DNA of 64,000 bases. Source: Dictyobacter formicarum (GTDB lineage Bacteria > Chloroflexota > Ktedonobacteria > Ktedonobacterales > Ktedonobacteraceae). Below the pieces are notes generated by a model. The model was not told the origin of the DNA. It made no database searches and was given only the letters and a program-made list of their open reading frames with translations. The first letter of the stretch is position 1. Every line of letters starts with the position of its first letter. The DNA lies in assembly GCF_016587435.1 (NCBI RefSeq), contig NZ_BNJJ01000008.1, forward strand, positions 328,465 to 392,464, written 5' to 3'. Both the position numbers and the translations under genes were made by a program. This document shows positions 44,017-52,930 of the stretch, one piece after another.

Positions 44017-46677
44017 ATGAGAAGGGTAGGCCCTGTGGTTCGCGATACACTTCACCTTTTGCGTTGGATCACACAAACGCAGCGCTATACACTCACTCTG
44101 GGCACCCAGACGCTGCCATCCGAGATCACCTCTGGAGACGAGGTCTGGACCCAATGGCTGGCTACTGTCTCATCGTTTGCTTTTGAGAGTCGCTCTGGCA
44201 TTCACTGCACTATTCGCAAGGAACGACTCCAGCGTGGCGATGCCTACTGGTATGCCTATCGCTCCGTGTCTGGGCGAACGAAGAAGCGTTACCTTGGGCG
44301 CTCGGCTGACCTCTCCTTTGCTCGCCTGGAAGAAGTGAGCACGCTCTTTGCGAACGAGGGACAGCATACCCGGCAGTCGCTTCTCGAAGCTCAGGATAGC
44401 GAGCCTGCTGTTCGGCAGGCAGCGCCCCCAACTCAGAGTGAGGATCTGGATATCCCGTACGCTACTACCACGGCTCAGCATGCCGAGAAGGGTATCAGGA
44501 AACTCCCTGCTCCATCCGCTCTGCCGCTGCTAGAAACCAAGCTGCATCCGCCGCTCCTACCGGCCAAGCTGGTCAAGCGAACCCGCTTGCTCGAACAGCT
44601 CGATACGAGCCTGACCCGAAAACTGACAATATTGCAGGCTCCCGCAGGTTCTGGCAAAACGACGCTGGTCAACCAATGGCTGAGTACCCGCTTCCCCAAG
44701 GCAAAGAACGGAGCGTCAACAGAGCCAGTTCTAGCCTGGCTCTCACTCGACGCTGGCGACAATGATCCCCTGCGCTTCTGGCGCTATCTCATGACGGCTT
44801 GGCTGAAACTCCTGGCACCGAAGCAGGTTGCCTCGGGACAGGCTGCGCTGGCCCTGCTCAGCGCGCTCCATCCTTCGCCTTTCGAGTCACCTGCTCTAGA
44901 ACTCGCGCTGACGCAGTTACTCAACGCTCTCGCGCGTTCTCCTTTCGAGGGCTTGCTGGTGCTGGACGACTATCATGTGATCAGCGACTCCCGCATTCAC
45001 GAGCCGCTAGCCTTTCTCATCGACTACCTACCTGCGACGATCCATGTCCTGTTGCTGTCGCGCTCGGAGCCTCCATTGCCACTCCTGCGCTGGCGGGCTA
45101 GGGGCGAGGTATACGAGCTGCAGACAGCCGATCTGCGCTTCTCCCTCCAGGAGACAGCGGCTTTTTTCCAGCAGGCTCTGCCGCTCGACCTGTCATCAAC
45201 AGCTCTCAGTCGGCTTGATAGTAAGCTAGAGGGGTGGGCCGCCGGGTTACGCCTGCTCTCTCTGACACTCTCTCAATGGCAAACCCCGCAGGCCATCGAG
45301 CAGGCGCTCCTCTCGCTCGGCGCGCCGAATGATCCTGCTGATCGCTCGCTGCTCGATTACTTTATCAGCGAGATTCTAGAGGCACAGTCCGAGCCAATGC
45401 AGCGCTTCCTCCTTCAGACCAGTGTGCTCGGTCGCCTCTGTGCTCCGCTTTGCGCAGCCGTCACCAGGAACGAGAAGAGTGCGGATTTGCTGGAAGCGAT
45501 CGCACGCGCCGGACTCTTTCTGGAGGCGCTGAAGGGTCCCGGAGGATGGTATCGCTATCACGCGCTCTTTGCGGCGGCGATGCGACAGGAGGCTGGACGG
45601 CGGCTCGGCGAAGAGGTCCTGCGCAAGCTCTCCTCGCAGGCCAGCGCGTGGTATGAGCAGGAGGCTTTGCTCACAGAAGCTATCGAGGCAGCATCCCTGG
45701 CGCGGGATGTGGAGCGGGTCGTGCGGCTGATCGAGCGGGTGCATGAGCAGAACTTCGACTCGCCACAAACGATGCTGCAGTGGTTGGAACAGCTCCCGGA
45801 AGCGGTTTTACGCGAGCATCCAACGCTCTGTTTCCTCTTTGCCACCGAACTCCGCTTTCCTGTGAAACTCTGGTTTGCGACTGAGGCAGCGGTAGCAGCA
45901 GAGGCGGCCTCAATCCCTTCTGCAGAACGTGTGCGCATCGAGACGCTGCTCTCGATGGCCGAAGAGGGCTGGCGGCGCCGTGGAGAAGTCTCCTGGATTG
46001 GTGCCATCTGGGCGCACCGCGCGCTGAGTGCCCTACTGGATGAAGAACCGTTCTCCTCGGTCGTGCATTTCGCCCGGCAGGCACTCATTTTCCTGCCGCG
46101 CAAGGGAGCGCTGGATCCCCGCGTCCAAATGTATCGGTCGTCATGTCTCTTGTTCGTTGGCCAAGAAAAGCTTGACCTTGGTCAGGTAGACGAAGCGCGC
46201 GAGATGCTTCTCCAGGCGAAGGCGGATAACCTTCCTCCTGGCAACCGATTTCTCGCCGTTGACATCCTCCTGACGTTGGGCAAGATCTATCTGGCTCAGG
46301 GCGAGTTCTCGCTTGCGCAAAAGTATCTTCTCCAGGCTCTCTCAGACGCCCGCGAACTGCATGATGAGAAGGTCATCGTAGAGGCGCAGCTTGAACTGAC
46401 CATGCTAGAGGAAAAAGCGGAAACTCGCTGGCAAGTTTCGCCGCTCTCCGCACAGGAAGAGCGGGTGCTGCAAGGGCTTTCTGCAGGATTGAGCAACCAG
46501 GAGATTGCGAACGAATTGATTATCTCAATCAATACCGTGAAGTACCACGTCAAACACCTTTATCAGAAGTTGGGCGTCAGCAATCGCCTACAAGCCAGCG
46601 AGGCAGCGCGCCAACTGCGACTCTCCTCTCCTGCACCTCGCTTGCCCGCTGATTCGCAGCGCAACGAGCCACACTAA
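44017..46677 (+). CDS. MalT-type ATP-dependent LuxR regulator with arm-like N-terminal domain
   Basis: The 886-residue protein has an N-terminal part (about 55-105) with TIRKERLQRGDAYWYAYRSV and KKRYLGRSADLS, resembling the DNA-binding arm of phage integrases. A STAND ATPase follows (P-loop APAGSGKTT near 211-218, VLDDYH Walker B), then a long helical TPR-like region, and a C-terminal LuxR helix-turn-helix (LSAQEERVLQGLSAGLSNQE and INTVKYHVKHLYQKLGVSNR) at about 807-867. MalT-type proteins are ligand- and ATP-activated transcription activators. Codons end in C or G more often than in neighbouring genes. No good ribosome site is seen; start is uncertain. Confidence 0.88.
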   Translation: MRRVGPVVRDTLHLLRWITQTQRYTLTLGTQTLPSEITSGDEVWTQWLATVSSFAFESRSGIHCTIRKERLQRGDAYWYAYRSVSGRTKKRYLGRSADLSFARLEEVSTLFANEGQHTRQSLLEAQDSEPAVRQAAPPTQSEDLDIPYATTTAQHAEKGIRKLPAPSALPLLETKLHPPLLPAKLVKRTRLLEQLDTSLTRKLTILQAPAGSGKTTLVNQWLSTRFPKAKNGASTEPVLAWLSLDAGDNDPLRFWRYLMTAWLKLLAPKQVASGQAALALLSALHPSPFESPALELALTQLLNALARSPFEGLLVLDDYHVISDSRIHEPLAFLIDYLPATIHVLLLSRSEPPLPLLRWRARGEVYELQTADLRFSLQETAAFFQQALPLDLSSTALSRLDSKLEGWAAGLRLLSLTLSQWQTPQAIEQALLSLGAPNDPADRSLLDYFISEILEAQSEPMQRFLLQTSVLGRLCAPLCAAVTRNEKSADLLEAIARAGLFLEALKGPGGWYRYHALFAAAMRQEAGRRLGEEVLRKLSSQASAWYEQEALLTEAIEAASLARDVERVVRLIERVHEQNFDSPQTMLQWLEQLPEAVLREHPTLCFLFATELRFPVKLWFATEAAVAAEAASIPSAERVRIETLLSMAEEGWRRRGEVSWIGAIWAHRALSALLDEEPFSSVVHFARQALIFLPRKGALDPRVQMYRSSCLLFVGQEKLDLGQVDEAREMLLQAKADNLPPGNRFLAVDILLTLGKIYLAQGEFSLAQKYLLQALSDARELHDEKVIVEAQLELTMLEEKAETRWQVSPLSAQEERVLQGLSAGLSNQEIANELIISINTVKYHVKHLYQKLGVSNRLQASEAARQLRLSSPAPRLPADSQRNEPH

Positions 46678-46882
46678 CCAGCCCCACCTCACACGTTACT
46701 CACATCGATTCTCCGCCAACTACCCTCAGCACTACCCGCAAGGATGGGGATTTCGTCTCCTGAAAACGGCTATACTCTCACCAGTTGAGTGGCGAGTAAA
46801 CGACACCAACAGAGAAACAACAAAAACGAAACACCCTGTTATCTGGCCAGCGAGATGGCTCGAAAAGAAAGAGAAAAGACGA

Positions 46883-47926
46883 ATGGGTATCAACATGTTC
46901 ACCGCTCTTCTTACACGTAAAAGCACTCAGCAAAAGCTCGCAAAAGCTCTTCTGATTACGACTACCAATGGCATTGACGAAAAACGCTTCATCAAAGTTG
47001 GCGGAATTGACCAGTGGATCACGATCCGCGGCGAAGACCGCCACAACCCGGTCCTGTTTTTTATCCATGGCGGTCCTGCGTCACCCTATTCGATCTTCGC
47101 CTCACTGTTACACCCGTGGGAGAAGTACTTTACGCTCGTCCAATGGGATCAGCGTGGCGCAGGCAAAACCTTCCGCACAAACGGGAAAGCCGGCACTGGC
47201 ACCCTCACCTTTGAGCGTCTCGTCCAGGATGGGATCGAGATCGCGGAGTTTTTGCGCAACTATCTTGGCCAACCGATCATTCTTGTGGGTAGCTCCGTAG
47301 GCAGCATCACAGGTACCATGATGGTCAAACGACGGCCTGATTTGTTCGCAGCCTATGTAGGTACCGACCAGAATAGCAGTCCAGATGCCAGCGAGCTTTC
47401 GTATCAACAGACACGAGAGTGGCTCCGCGCCTTGGGCAACACCAAAGGCGTGAAAGCTGTTGAGCAACTCAGAGAAAGGTCAGACCGGCTGACTCCGAAA
47501 GAGTTTACCAAACTGCATCAATGGACAATCAAGGCGAACCCGGCTATTCCGAACATGATCATGGATATTATGCTCCCAGCCATGTTGACCTCGCCCGATC
47601 ACACGTTCAGTGATCTCATGAACATTTTCAAGGGCATGAACTTTTCGACCGATCAACTGTTTCACGAACTTCTGACGGCTGATCTCCGCAAGCTTGGAAT
47701 GCGCTTCGAGGTCCCGTTCTTCATCTTCCAGGGCGATACCGATGCGATCACGCCAACGGCCTCGGCGAAAGCCTACTTCGACGAGCTTGAGGCCCCTTAC
47801 AAGGAGTTTGTCCTGATCAAACAGGCTGGCCATCTCGCGGCTTTTGCTCGACCAGAACAGTTTCTCGACGAACTTCTGCAGCGAGTGCGTCCATTGGTGC
47901 TCAACCTGATCATCAGCGAGAAATGA
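46883..47926 (+). CDS. alpha/beta hydrolase, proline iminopeptidase-like (S33)
   Basis: The 347-residue protein has the S33 pattern: LFFIHGGPASPYS (oxyanion), QWDQRGAGKTFR, nucleophile elbow LVGSSVGSI instead of the usual GGSWG, QGDTDAITP (acid) and KQAGHLAAF (His). It may release N-terminal residues or hydrolyse esters. It follows the LuxR regulator gene by about 205 bases in the same direction and may be its target. Base use is GC-rich like that gene. Confidence 0.87.
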   Translation: MGINMFTALLTRKSTQQKLAKALLITTTNGIDEKRFIKVGGIDQWITIRGEDRHNPVLFFIHGGPASPYSIFASLLHPWEKYFTLVQWDQRGAGKTFRTNGKAGTGTLTFERLVQDGIEIAEFLRNYLGQPIILVGSSVGSITGTMMVKRRPDLFAAYVGTDQNSSPDASELSYQQTREWLRALGNTKGVKAVEQLRERSDRLTPKEFTKLHQWTIKANPAIPNMIMDIMLPAMLTSPDHTFSDLMNIFKGMNFSTDQLFHELLTADLRKLGMRFEVPFFIFQGDTDAITPTASAKAYFDELEAPYKEFVLIKQAGHLAAFARPEQFLDELLQRVRPLVLNLIISEK

Positions 47927-48017
47927 TCAACAGCATGCCCTTGTCGCTCATATCGCGCGTATTGAACAGGAACCGTAGGCTGCTCGTTTTCTCAAGATCA
48001 AAAAGAGCAACTGACCT

Positions 48018-48159
48018 TGAGTGTTTGGGATTAACTGGTGAGTCGGGAGAGATAGCAGATAGTGTCAAGAAAGCGTTGTTCCAGGGACATGACATTGATG
48101 CTGTCCATATTGCCAAGGAATTAGGTGATGTCCTTTGGTACATTGGACTTGTCATTTGA
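48018..48159 (+). pseudogene. MazG-like nucleotide pyrophosphohydrolase fragment
   Basis: The segment CLGLTGESGEIADSVKKALF followed by AKELGDVLWYIG matches the core helices of MazG-like NTP pyrophosphohydrolases (E-rich ExxE and ExxD metal motifs). It is embedded in a 78-codon frame (47923-48159) whose N-terminus is unrelated, and the frame stops right after the second helix. Both ends of the normal protein of about 100 residues are missing, so this is a remnant. The frame overlaps the end of the hydrolase gene by four bases. Confidence 0.65.
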
Positions 48160-48361
48160 CCGAATTCTTGGTGGCTTTGCCAGATAAAATGCCGACGTTT
48201 TTAGCGCCTGGAAGCAGACAGCCTGTGCCGCATAACCTGGCGGAACATCGTAGGAGCATATAATCATGCTTCAGATGTGCTCACTCCTGGCTGTTTCTCG
48301 TCATCATGCCAAATGAACTGGCAATCTGGCATGGTATCTGGCAAAGAATCAGGGGAAGAGT

Positions 48362-48382
48362 TACGGAAGGTGGAACCTTCCG
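48362..48382. terminator. short hairpin
   Basis: CGGAAGGT and ACCTTCCG pair in an 8-bp stem with a 3-base loop downstream of the leftward RBBP9-like gene. No T run follows on either strand. Confidence 0.3.
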
Positions 48383-48430
48383 CAAAGGAACTAATGATTT
48401 AAACTGAAGTTCGTTGCAGACTAGCTTCAG

Positions 48431-48988
48431 CTAGATTCTGGGTTCCAACCGCTTGATGTCTTGAGCAAGTAGAGGCAACCCTTCTGTGAAAGAGTGTTCC
48501 TTCCCATCGAGCACTCGAACAGTTGCCTGGGGCAGTCGTTCTTGATAGCGTCTAAGAGAAGAAAACGGGACTTCTTCATCAGAACGACTGTGATACAGGA
48601 AGAGTTGTCGGATCGGGGGGAGGCGTGAAGCAAAATCATCTGGCACAGCGTACTCAAGCTCCCAATCCTGCTTGCCCCAGTAGGGCGCAGCCACCAGAAA
48701 CAGCCCGGCAATCGGTTTCTGGTGGGTTCCTTCTGCCAGACATTTGAGCAACATTGAACCACCTAAAGAATGCCCAATGAGCAAGGCATCAGCATCGAGC
48801 TTGCCGAACTCTTGCTCAATCTGGTCCCTCCAGGCAAGGTATCTAGGATGGTCAGGATCAGGCATATCTGGAGCCAGGACTTGGTAATCGCTGCCAAGCT
48901 GTTGCCGCAGCGATGCAACCAATTTCCCGCTGCCTAAAGGTTTGTGCTGATTGCCTGCACCCTGAATGAGAAGTATTTGTTTTCTCAC
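48431..48988 (-). CDS. RBBP9/YdeN-type alpha/beta hydrolase
   Basis: The start is a GTG at 48988 with AAAGGAGG eight bases upstream; a longer frame to 49147 would add basic, non-conserved sequence. The 185-residue product shows ILLIQGAGNQH, the elbow LLIGHSLGGSM, YHSRSDEEVPF and the C-terminal GKEHSF His, as in small serine hydrolases of the RBBP9 family. Its cellular substrate is unknown. It overlaps no gene but sits back-to-back with a recombinase fragment. Confidence 0.85.
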   Translation of the reverse strand: MRKQILLIQGAGNQHKPLGSGKLVASLRQQLGSDYQVLAPDMPDPDHPRYLAWRDQIEQEFGKLDADALLIGHSLGGSMLLKCLAEGTHQKPIAGLFLVAAPYWGKQDWELEYAVPDDFASRLPPIRQLFLYHSRSDEEVPFSSLRRYQERLPQATVRVLDGKEHSFTEGLPLLAQDIKRLEPRI

Positions 48989-49166
48989 TCGTTTCCTCCT
49001 TTTCACATGATTGCTTTTGTCTTCTTGTACTGTTTCTCGACGAGAGTGCATCTTCCACGCATGACTGCTCTCGCAAAACGGGCCGCTTCGACACGAGCGA
49101 GATTGCTTGCAAAATGCAAGAAGACACAGTTGCTTCTTCCAAAACAAGAATGTAAAATCGGAAACA

Positions 49167-49493
49167 CGAGAAGGATCGGATGACCAAATCTTTCATTACT
49201 ACCTGCTTAAGATATTCAAAGAAGCGCTCACAGCTGCTGGTCTACCTCGTATGCGCGTACACGACCTGAGACATAGCGCTGCAATAATCCTGCTATCCAT
49301 GAATATCCATCCGAAGGTGGTGCAGGAGCTTTTGGGACATAGCTCTATCAATATCACGATGGACCTTTATTCACATATCCTGCCATCTATGCAACAAGAT
49401 GTCATAAACAAATTGGATGATGCATTCAAGCTGCTGAGTAACGTGGTGGAAGAAAGCAGTTCTGAAATAAAGAGCGAAGATGAAGAGCTGTAA
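49167..49493 (+). pseudogene. C-terminal fragment of a tyrosine recombinase/integrase
   Basis: The reading frame contains LPRMRVHDLRHSAAIILLSM, then HPKVVQELLGHSSINITMDL and YSHILPSM, which give the second catalytic Arg (HDLRH), the GHSS His and the nucleophile Tyr of phage-type integrases. The N-terminal arm and core domains with the first catalytic Arg are absent, so it cannot be an active enzyme. It marks an old integration event next to the LuxR/hydrolase genes. Confidence 0.85.
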
Positions 49494-49570
49494 ATGGCAT
49501 TGCTACACGGTTGCTACATTTTCTACATTGGTCAGGTTTGGCAGTTGGATGTAGATGACGAAAAAGGGAA

Positions 49571-49600
49571 CTAAAAGCCGACGTATAAATCGGCTTTTAG
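49571..49600. terminator. intrinsic terminator (bidirectional)
   Basis: CTAAAAGCCGA and TCGGCTTTTAG form an 11-bp stem around an 8-base loop, 29 bases beyond the stop of the leftward redoxin gene. Confidence 0.7.
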
Positions 49601-49628
49601 CTTCCTTGTATAGGCAGAAAATACAGGA

Positions 49629-50198
49629 TTAGCGTTTTTTGCCATAGGGATAATGGCGCTTCTTGTCGCCTTCCCAATCTGCGCGCAAGCCAGGTGTGGA
49701 GAGGTCCCAATCGGGTCGGACCTTCTGGAAGACGGCGCGTAGATCCTGGCGCAGGTCTTCGGGTGAGGGGCGGCCCCAGAACCAGTAGCCGTTATAGATT
49801 TTGTAGATGCGCAGCCCCGGTTCCAGTACCAGCGTATGGGGGATCATGGGGTTGTGGTGGGGATCGGTGTATTCCTGGATCTCCAGATCCTGCTGAATTT
49901 TACGTCCGGAGTCCGATAAGAAGGTCCATTGCGCTCCGACGGCGGCTCGGAATTCGTTTGTTTCTAGAATGTTGTCGGTTGAGATTGTTACGATCTGCGT
50001 ATAAGAGACGGCGATCTTGGGATAGAATTCTGCCAGTTCAAGATGTTGTTGATGATCCTTGGGACAATAGTGTCCGCGCGACAGGATCAAGATCATCGGA
50101 TCAATGCCCTGTAGCTCGCTTAGGCGACGGCGTGTTTTTGTGTGATCGGTCAACTCATAATCAGGAAACGTTGCGCCGGGAACAATATCTGCTCGCAT
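49629..50198 (-). CDS. peroxiredoxin-like (AhpC/TSA, redoxin) protein
   Basis: The 189-residue protein has a thioredoxin fold: PGATFPDYELTDHTKTRRRL, then ILILSRGHYCPKDHQQHLEL with the likely peroxidatic Cys in place of the PxxxTxxC motif, and a WTFLSDSGRKIQQDL strand. It may reduce peroxides or act in thiol chemistry. The RGxxCPxD(H) active site is that of AhpC/TSA-like proteins of unusual type, so peroxidase activity is inferred. Monocistronic. Confidence 0.83.
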   Translation of the reverse strand: MRADIVPGATFPDYELTDHTKTRRRLSELQGIDPMILILSRGHYCPKDHQQHLELAEFYPKIAVSYTQIVTISTDNILETNEFRAAVGAQWTFLSDSGRKIQQDLEIQEYTDPHHNPMIPHTLVLEPGLRIYKIYNGYWFWGRPSPEDLRQDLRAVFQKVRPDWDLSTPGLRADWEGDKKRHYPYGKKR

Positions 50199-50507
50199 TT
50201 CTCTTTGCTCCTTACTTTCACACGCTCAACGACTTTTGACAAAAAGATCGTTTTTTCTACTACTGGTTGTTCTTCTTTATTGCGTTAGGCCTGCAGGTCG
50301 GTGATACGCAGGTGATAACAGATTGTATACTTAGTCTATTCCTGGTTGTGAAAACGTCTATTGTCTTTGTGAATTCGTGTCCGGTGAATGTCAGTCCTGC
50401 TAGAATCTGTTACAATATCAGCAAGGTTTCTCTTCGGCAGCTTTTGGAATATCATATCTATAGGAATACGTAATAGTGAGAAAATAACGGAATTGGAGTT
50501 GCTCCGC
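50199..50507. other. intergenic region without gene
   Basis: Divergent junction between the redoxin and phosphotransferase genes. An in-frame extension of the latter into this region (from 50388) lacks conserved content. No other feature is seen. Confidence 0.3.
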
Positions 50508-51524
50508 ATGGATGTCTCTGCTATATGTGCGACCTGGCCTATTCAGGGCCCCTGCTCTTTGACGCCACTTACTGGTGGCACGAATAACCATGTCTGGCGC
50601 GTGGATACGGCGGATGGGCATGCCTATACTTTGCGTGTATCCTCCGGAGAAACACATTTGCCGCGCCTGCGCTATGAGATGACGATACTACAAGCGTTGT
50701 CTATCCAGGATCTACCGTTTTTGCTCCCGCTACCTATCCACGCTTACAGTGGTGATCAACTGGTTCCCCTTGAGATCCAGGATGGTACGATCGGCATCGC
50801 GACGCTTGCTCCGTTTTTGCCGGGTAGCGTCTCTCGTAAAAGCACCCCTGAGAAGGCCAGCGCTGCCGGCCGTACCCTGGCTATTTTAGATCAGGCTCTG
50901 GCTTCGGTTCCTGATCAGTCGACTCCGCAGGAGATCAGCATACTGTTGCCGTTTGGTCGGTTAGAGATGCGCAATCCTCAAGTACCAGATGTGGGGAAAG
51001 CTTTGGAGTTATTACCATTGGAGCGTCAGCAGGTGCGAAAGATGCAGGATGTGCTGGAAGATCATCTGGATGGTGTTGAGAAGCTTTACGATAGCTTGCC
51101 CCAGCAGTTGCTGCATCGCGACCTGGATACCAGTAATGTACTGCTCGATGAGCAGGAGGGCGTGACGGCGGTACTGGATTTTGAGTTCGCGGCCCGCGAT
51201 ATTCGGGTCCTCGATCTAAGCGTCTCTTTGAGCTGGTGGCCAGTCAGTCGGATGGGAACTGGCGCCGAATGGGAGATTATTGACCCGCTGGGCCGTAGCT
51301 ATATGGATATGCTGCACCTGGAAGAGGCTGAGCTTAGAGCGATCCCGACCATGATGCGCATGCGCCAGTTTGCCTCGCTACAGCACCGCATCGGTCGCTA
51401 CCTGTCGGGTCTGGAAGCCGATGCGGCCATACAGGATAATATCGAGTTTGCCCTCTGGCGCCTGGACTGGCTGGCGAGCCAGCAAGAAACCTTAATTGAG
51501 CACGCGCTACACTGGCGAGACTGA
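50508..51524 (+). CDS. aminoglycoside/choline-type phosphotransferase
   Basis: The start ATG 50508 (TTGGAG upstream) gives 338 residues. The protein-kinase-like fold is shown by LTGGTNNHVWRVDTADG, the catalytic loop LLHRDLDTSNVLLD (HxD...N) and VLDFEFAARDIRVLDL (metal-binding D). It phosphorylates a small hydroxylated molecule, such as homoserine, choline or an aminoglycoside; which cannot be told. The next gene converges on it. Confidence 0.87.
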   Translation: MDVSAICATWPIQGPCSLTPLTGGTNNHVWRVDTADGHAYTLRVSSGETHLPRLRYEMTILQALSIQDLPFLLPLPIHAYSGDQLVPLEIQDGTIGIATLAPFLPGSVSRKSTPEKASAAGRTLAILDQALASVPDQSTPQEISILLPFGRLEMRNPQVPDVGKALELLPLERQQVRKMQDVLEDHLDGVEKLYDSLPQQLLHRDLDTSNVLLDEQEGVTAVLDFEFAARDIRVLDLSVSLSWWPVSRMGTGAEWEIIDPLGRSYMDMLHLEEAELRAIPTMMRMRQFASLQHRIGRYLSGLEADAAIQDNIEFALWRLDWLASQQETLIEHALHWRD

Positions 51525-51567
51525 TGTTGTTCTCAGGCTGCTTTATTGCCTTTGGGTCCTACACCTG

Positions 51568-51978
51568 TTACTGGTGGAACTTCAATTTGTCCACAATTTT
51601 GTCAATCACTTTTCTCTCTGCTCTGATGGCGATACCCACCAGGTTCAGGTTCTCTCGTTCGACACTGCGAACAGCATCGCGATTGGCAGCATCATGGGTC
51701 GTCGAAAACATCTCTTCTGTATAGAGGGCAGGCTGTGCTCCTCGTGCGAGGGCGCGATCAAGCACCCGCGCTAACGCGGCACTATCAGCTCCATAAATCA
51801 ACATAGGTTGACCAATAAGTCGCAAGTATCCATTGCCGGATGCGTCTTCGTATGGTTCTCCGATACTTTCCGGATAGGATGCAGCGATCCCGCTTGCCAG
51901 GAATGCTGCCACATTCATTTTTTGCCAGGAGGCCAGGTCGTCTCGAATAACCAATGCGATTTTTGTATCAAAGAGCAT
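51568..51978 (-). CDS. DUF2000 family protein
   Basis: Translation most likely starts at ATG 51978 with AAGGA eight bases upstream, rather than the TTG at 51984. The 136-residue product (FDTKIALVIRDDLASWQKMN, YLRLIGQPMLIYGAD) matches DUF2000, a family with a peptidyl-tRNA-hydrolase-II-like fold and no assigned activity. It lies about 100 bases downstream of a MarR regulator gene on the same strand, so the two are probably co-transcribed. Confidence 0.85.
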   Translation of the reverse strand: MLFDTKIALVIRDDLASWQKMNVAAFLASGIAASYPESIGEPYEDASGNGYLRLIGQPMLIYGADSAALARVLDRALARGAQPALYTEEMFSTTHDAANRDAVRSVERENLNLVGIAIRAERKVIDKIVDKLKFHQ

Positions 51979-52076
51979 AAACAAAATCCTTGCTTGAAAT
52001 CTTTTGTGAAAACGGTCAGGTACATACCGCTCTCATGATGTTTCGTAGTGGTAATCGTTTCTCTCTCAAATCGCTA

Positions 52077-52520
52077 TCAAGTAGCAGGTGGATGCTCTGC
52101 CTGCTTCCATCCAGCCACGGCCGTGAGCAGATGCCGCAAAAGCTTCCTCTCTTCAGAAGAGAATTGGTCGAGAAAATCCTGATTCATCTGGTCCATCTCG
52201 CGATCAAGCGGAACCTGAAGATTGCGCCCGCGAGCCGTGAGTGCAACCTTATTCACCCGGCGATCGGTTGCATGTGCCTTGCGCTCAATCAGCCCCGCTT
52301 GTTCCAGGCGATCAATGAGACCGGTAATCGTCGCGCTATCTAACAAGAGGCGCTCACCTAATTCAGCTCCACTTTGCTGATCGTGTTCCCAGAGAACCTT
52401 GAGCAACGCGTACTGTACAGGGGTAACACCATATGGGGCCAGACGCTGTTTGGCCGACTGCGTGACCCGCTGATACGCCTTACCAAGATAAAAGCTCAAA
52501 CAATCCTCAATCTGATCCAT
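52077..52520 (-). CDS. MarR family transcriptional regulator
   Basis: The start ATG 52520 with AGGAG upstream gives 147 residues. The winged helix is visible as YGVTPVQYALLKVLWEHDQQ, ELGERLLLDSATITGLIDRL and KAHATDRRVNKVALTARG (the wing with DRR). It probably controls itself and the downstream DUF2000 gene in response to a small ligand or oxidant. No Cys is present in the DNA-binding part. Confidence 0.92.
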   Translation of the reverse strand: MDQIEDCLSFYLGKAYQRVTQSAKQRLAPYGVTPVQYALLKVLWEHDQQSGAELGERLLLDSATITGLIDRLEQAGLIERKAHATDRRVNKVALTARGRNLQVPLDREMDQMNQDFLDQFSSEERKLLRHLLTAVAGWKQAEHPPAT

Positions 52521-52553
52521 GAATACTCCTGTTGAGAGAAAAATAAAATACAC

Positions 52554-52624
52554 CTTTGTATCAATCAACATGTATACAAGTATAATCTATACAAAATACT
52601 TTTACAATAGTTACTTGTATGCAA
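52554..52624. promoter_or_regulatory. cluster of TTGTAT/ATACAA sites upstream of marR
   Basis: Four related hexamers occur within 70 bases upstream of the MarR gene: TTTGTATCAA at 52554, GTATACAAGT near 52573, CTATACAAAA near 52588 and CTTGTATGCAAG near 52615. The last is an imperfect palindrome. They are candidate operators for the adjacent regulator. Confidence 0.45.
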
Positions 52625-52794
52625 GCTATTTTGGAAAAGTATGTAGACACTGATCTATTGTGGAGCAGAAAACAGCTTTGGAGTGATTTATTTGCAAAGC
52701 TTTTCAGGCTATCCGCATAGACTTCAGCAGACTTTGTCTGTAGGCTTCCAGAATTTTTTCGGCTACCTGCTCCGGTGTTTCGGCTGGCATGATG

Positions 52795-52930
52795 CTCTGT
52801 CGTCGCTCGGCTCTCTGCTACAGAATGGAGCTCAAAACTTCTTTTATTAGTTGGTGCATGCAGGGCTGTGCGCCCTGCATGCACCAACACAGAAAACAGA
52901 CTCGGCCGCGTATGCGGACGCCCCCTTACG
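52795..52930 (+). repeat. dispersed hairpin element, copy C
   Basis: A 17-bp perfect stem (52850-52866 with 52872-52888; arm GTTGGTGCATGCAGGGC) with a TGTGC loop. Left flank GGCTCTCTG...GGAGCTCAAAA and right flank CGGCCGCGTATGCGGACGCC match copies A and B. The right flank reaches the 3' end of the 4Fe-4S/SCP2 gene. Confidence 0.85.

Noticed and set aside
45558..46103. Leftward 181-codon frame opposite the LuxR gene
   Set aside because: Low-complexity Ser/Arg-rich translation, no motif, and the opposite strand encodes a conserved protein.
47923..48159. Intact small MazG protein
   Set aside because: Only the core helices match; the N-terminus is unrelated and the C-terminus is missing, so it is treated as a remnant.
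49107..49493. Active integrase gene
   Set aside because: The N-terminal and core domains including the first catalytic Arg are absent.
49694..50239. 181-codon rightward frame opposite the redoxin gene
   Set aside because: Arg/Gly-rich translation typical of an antisense frame; the leftward gene has family motifs.
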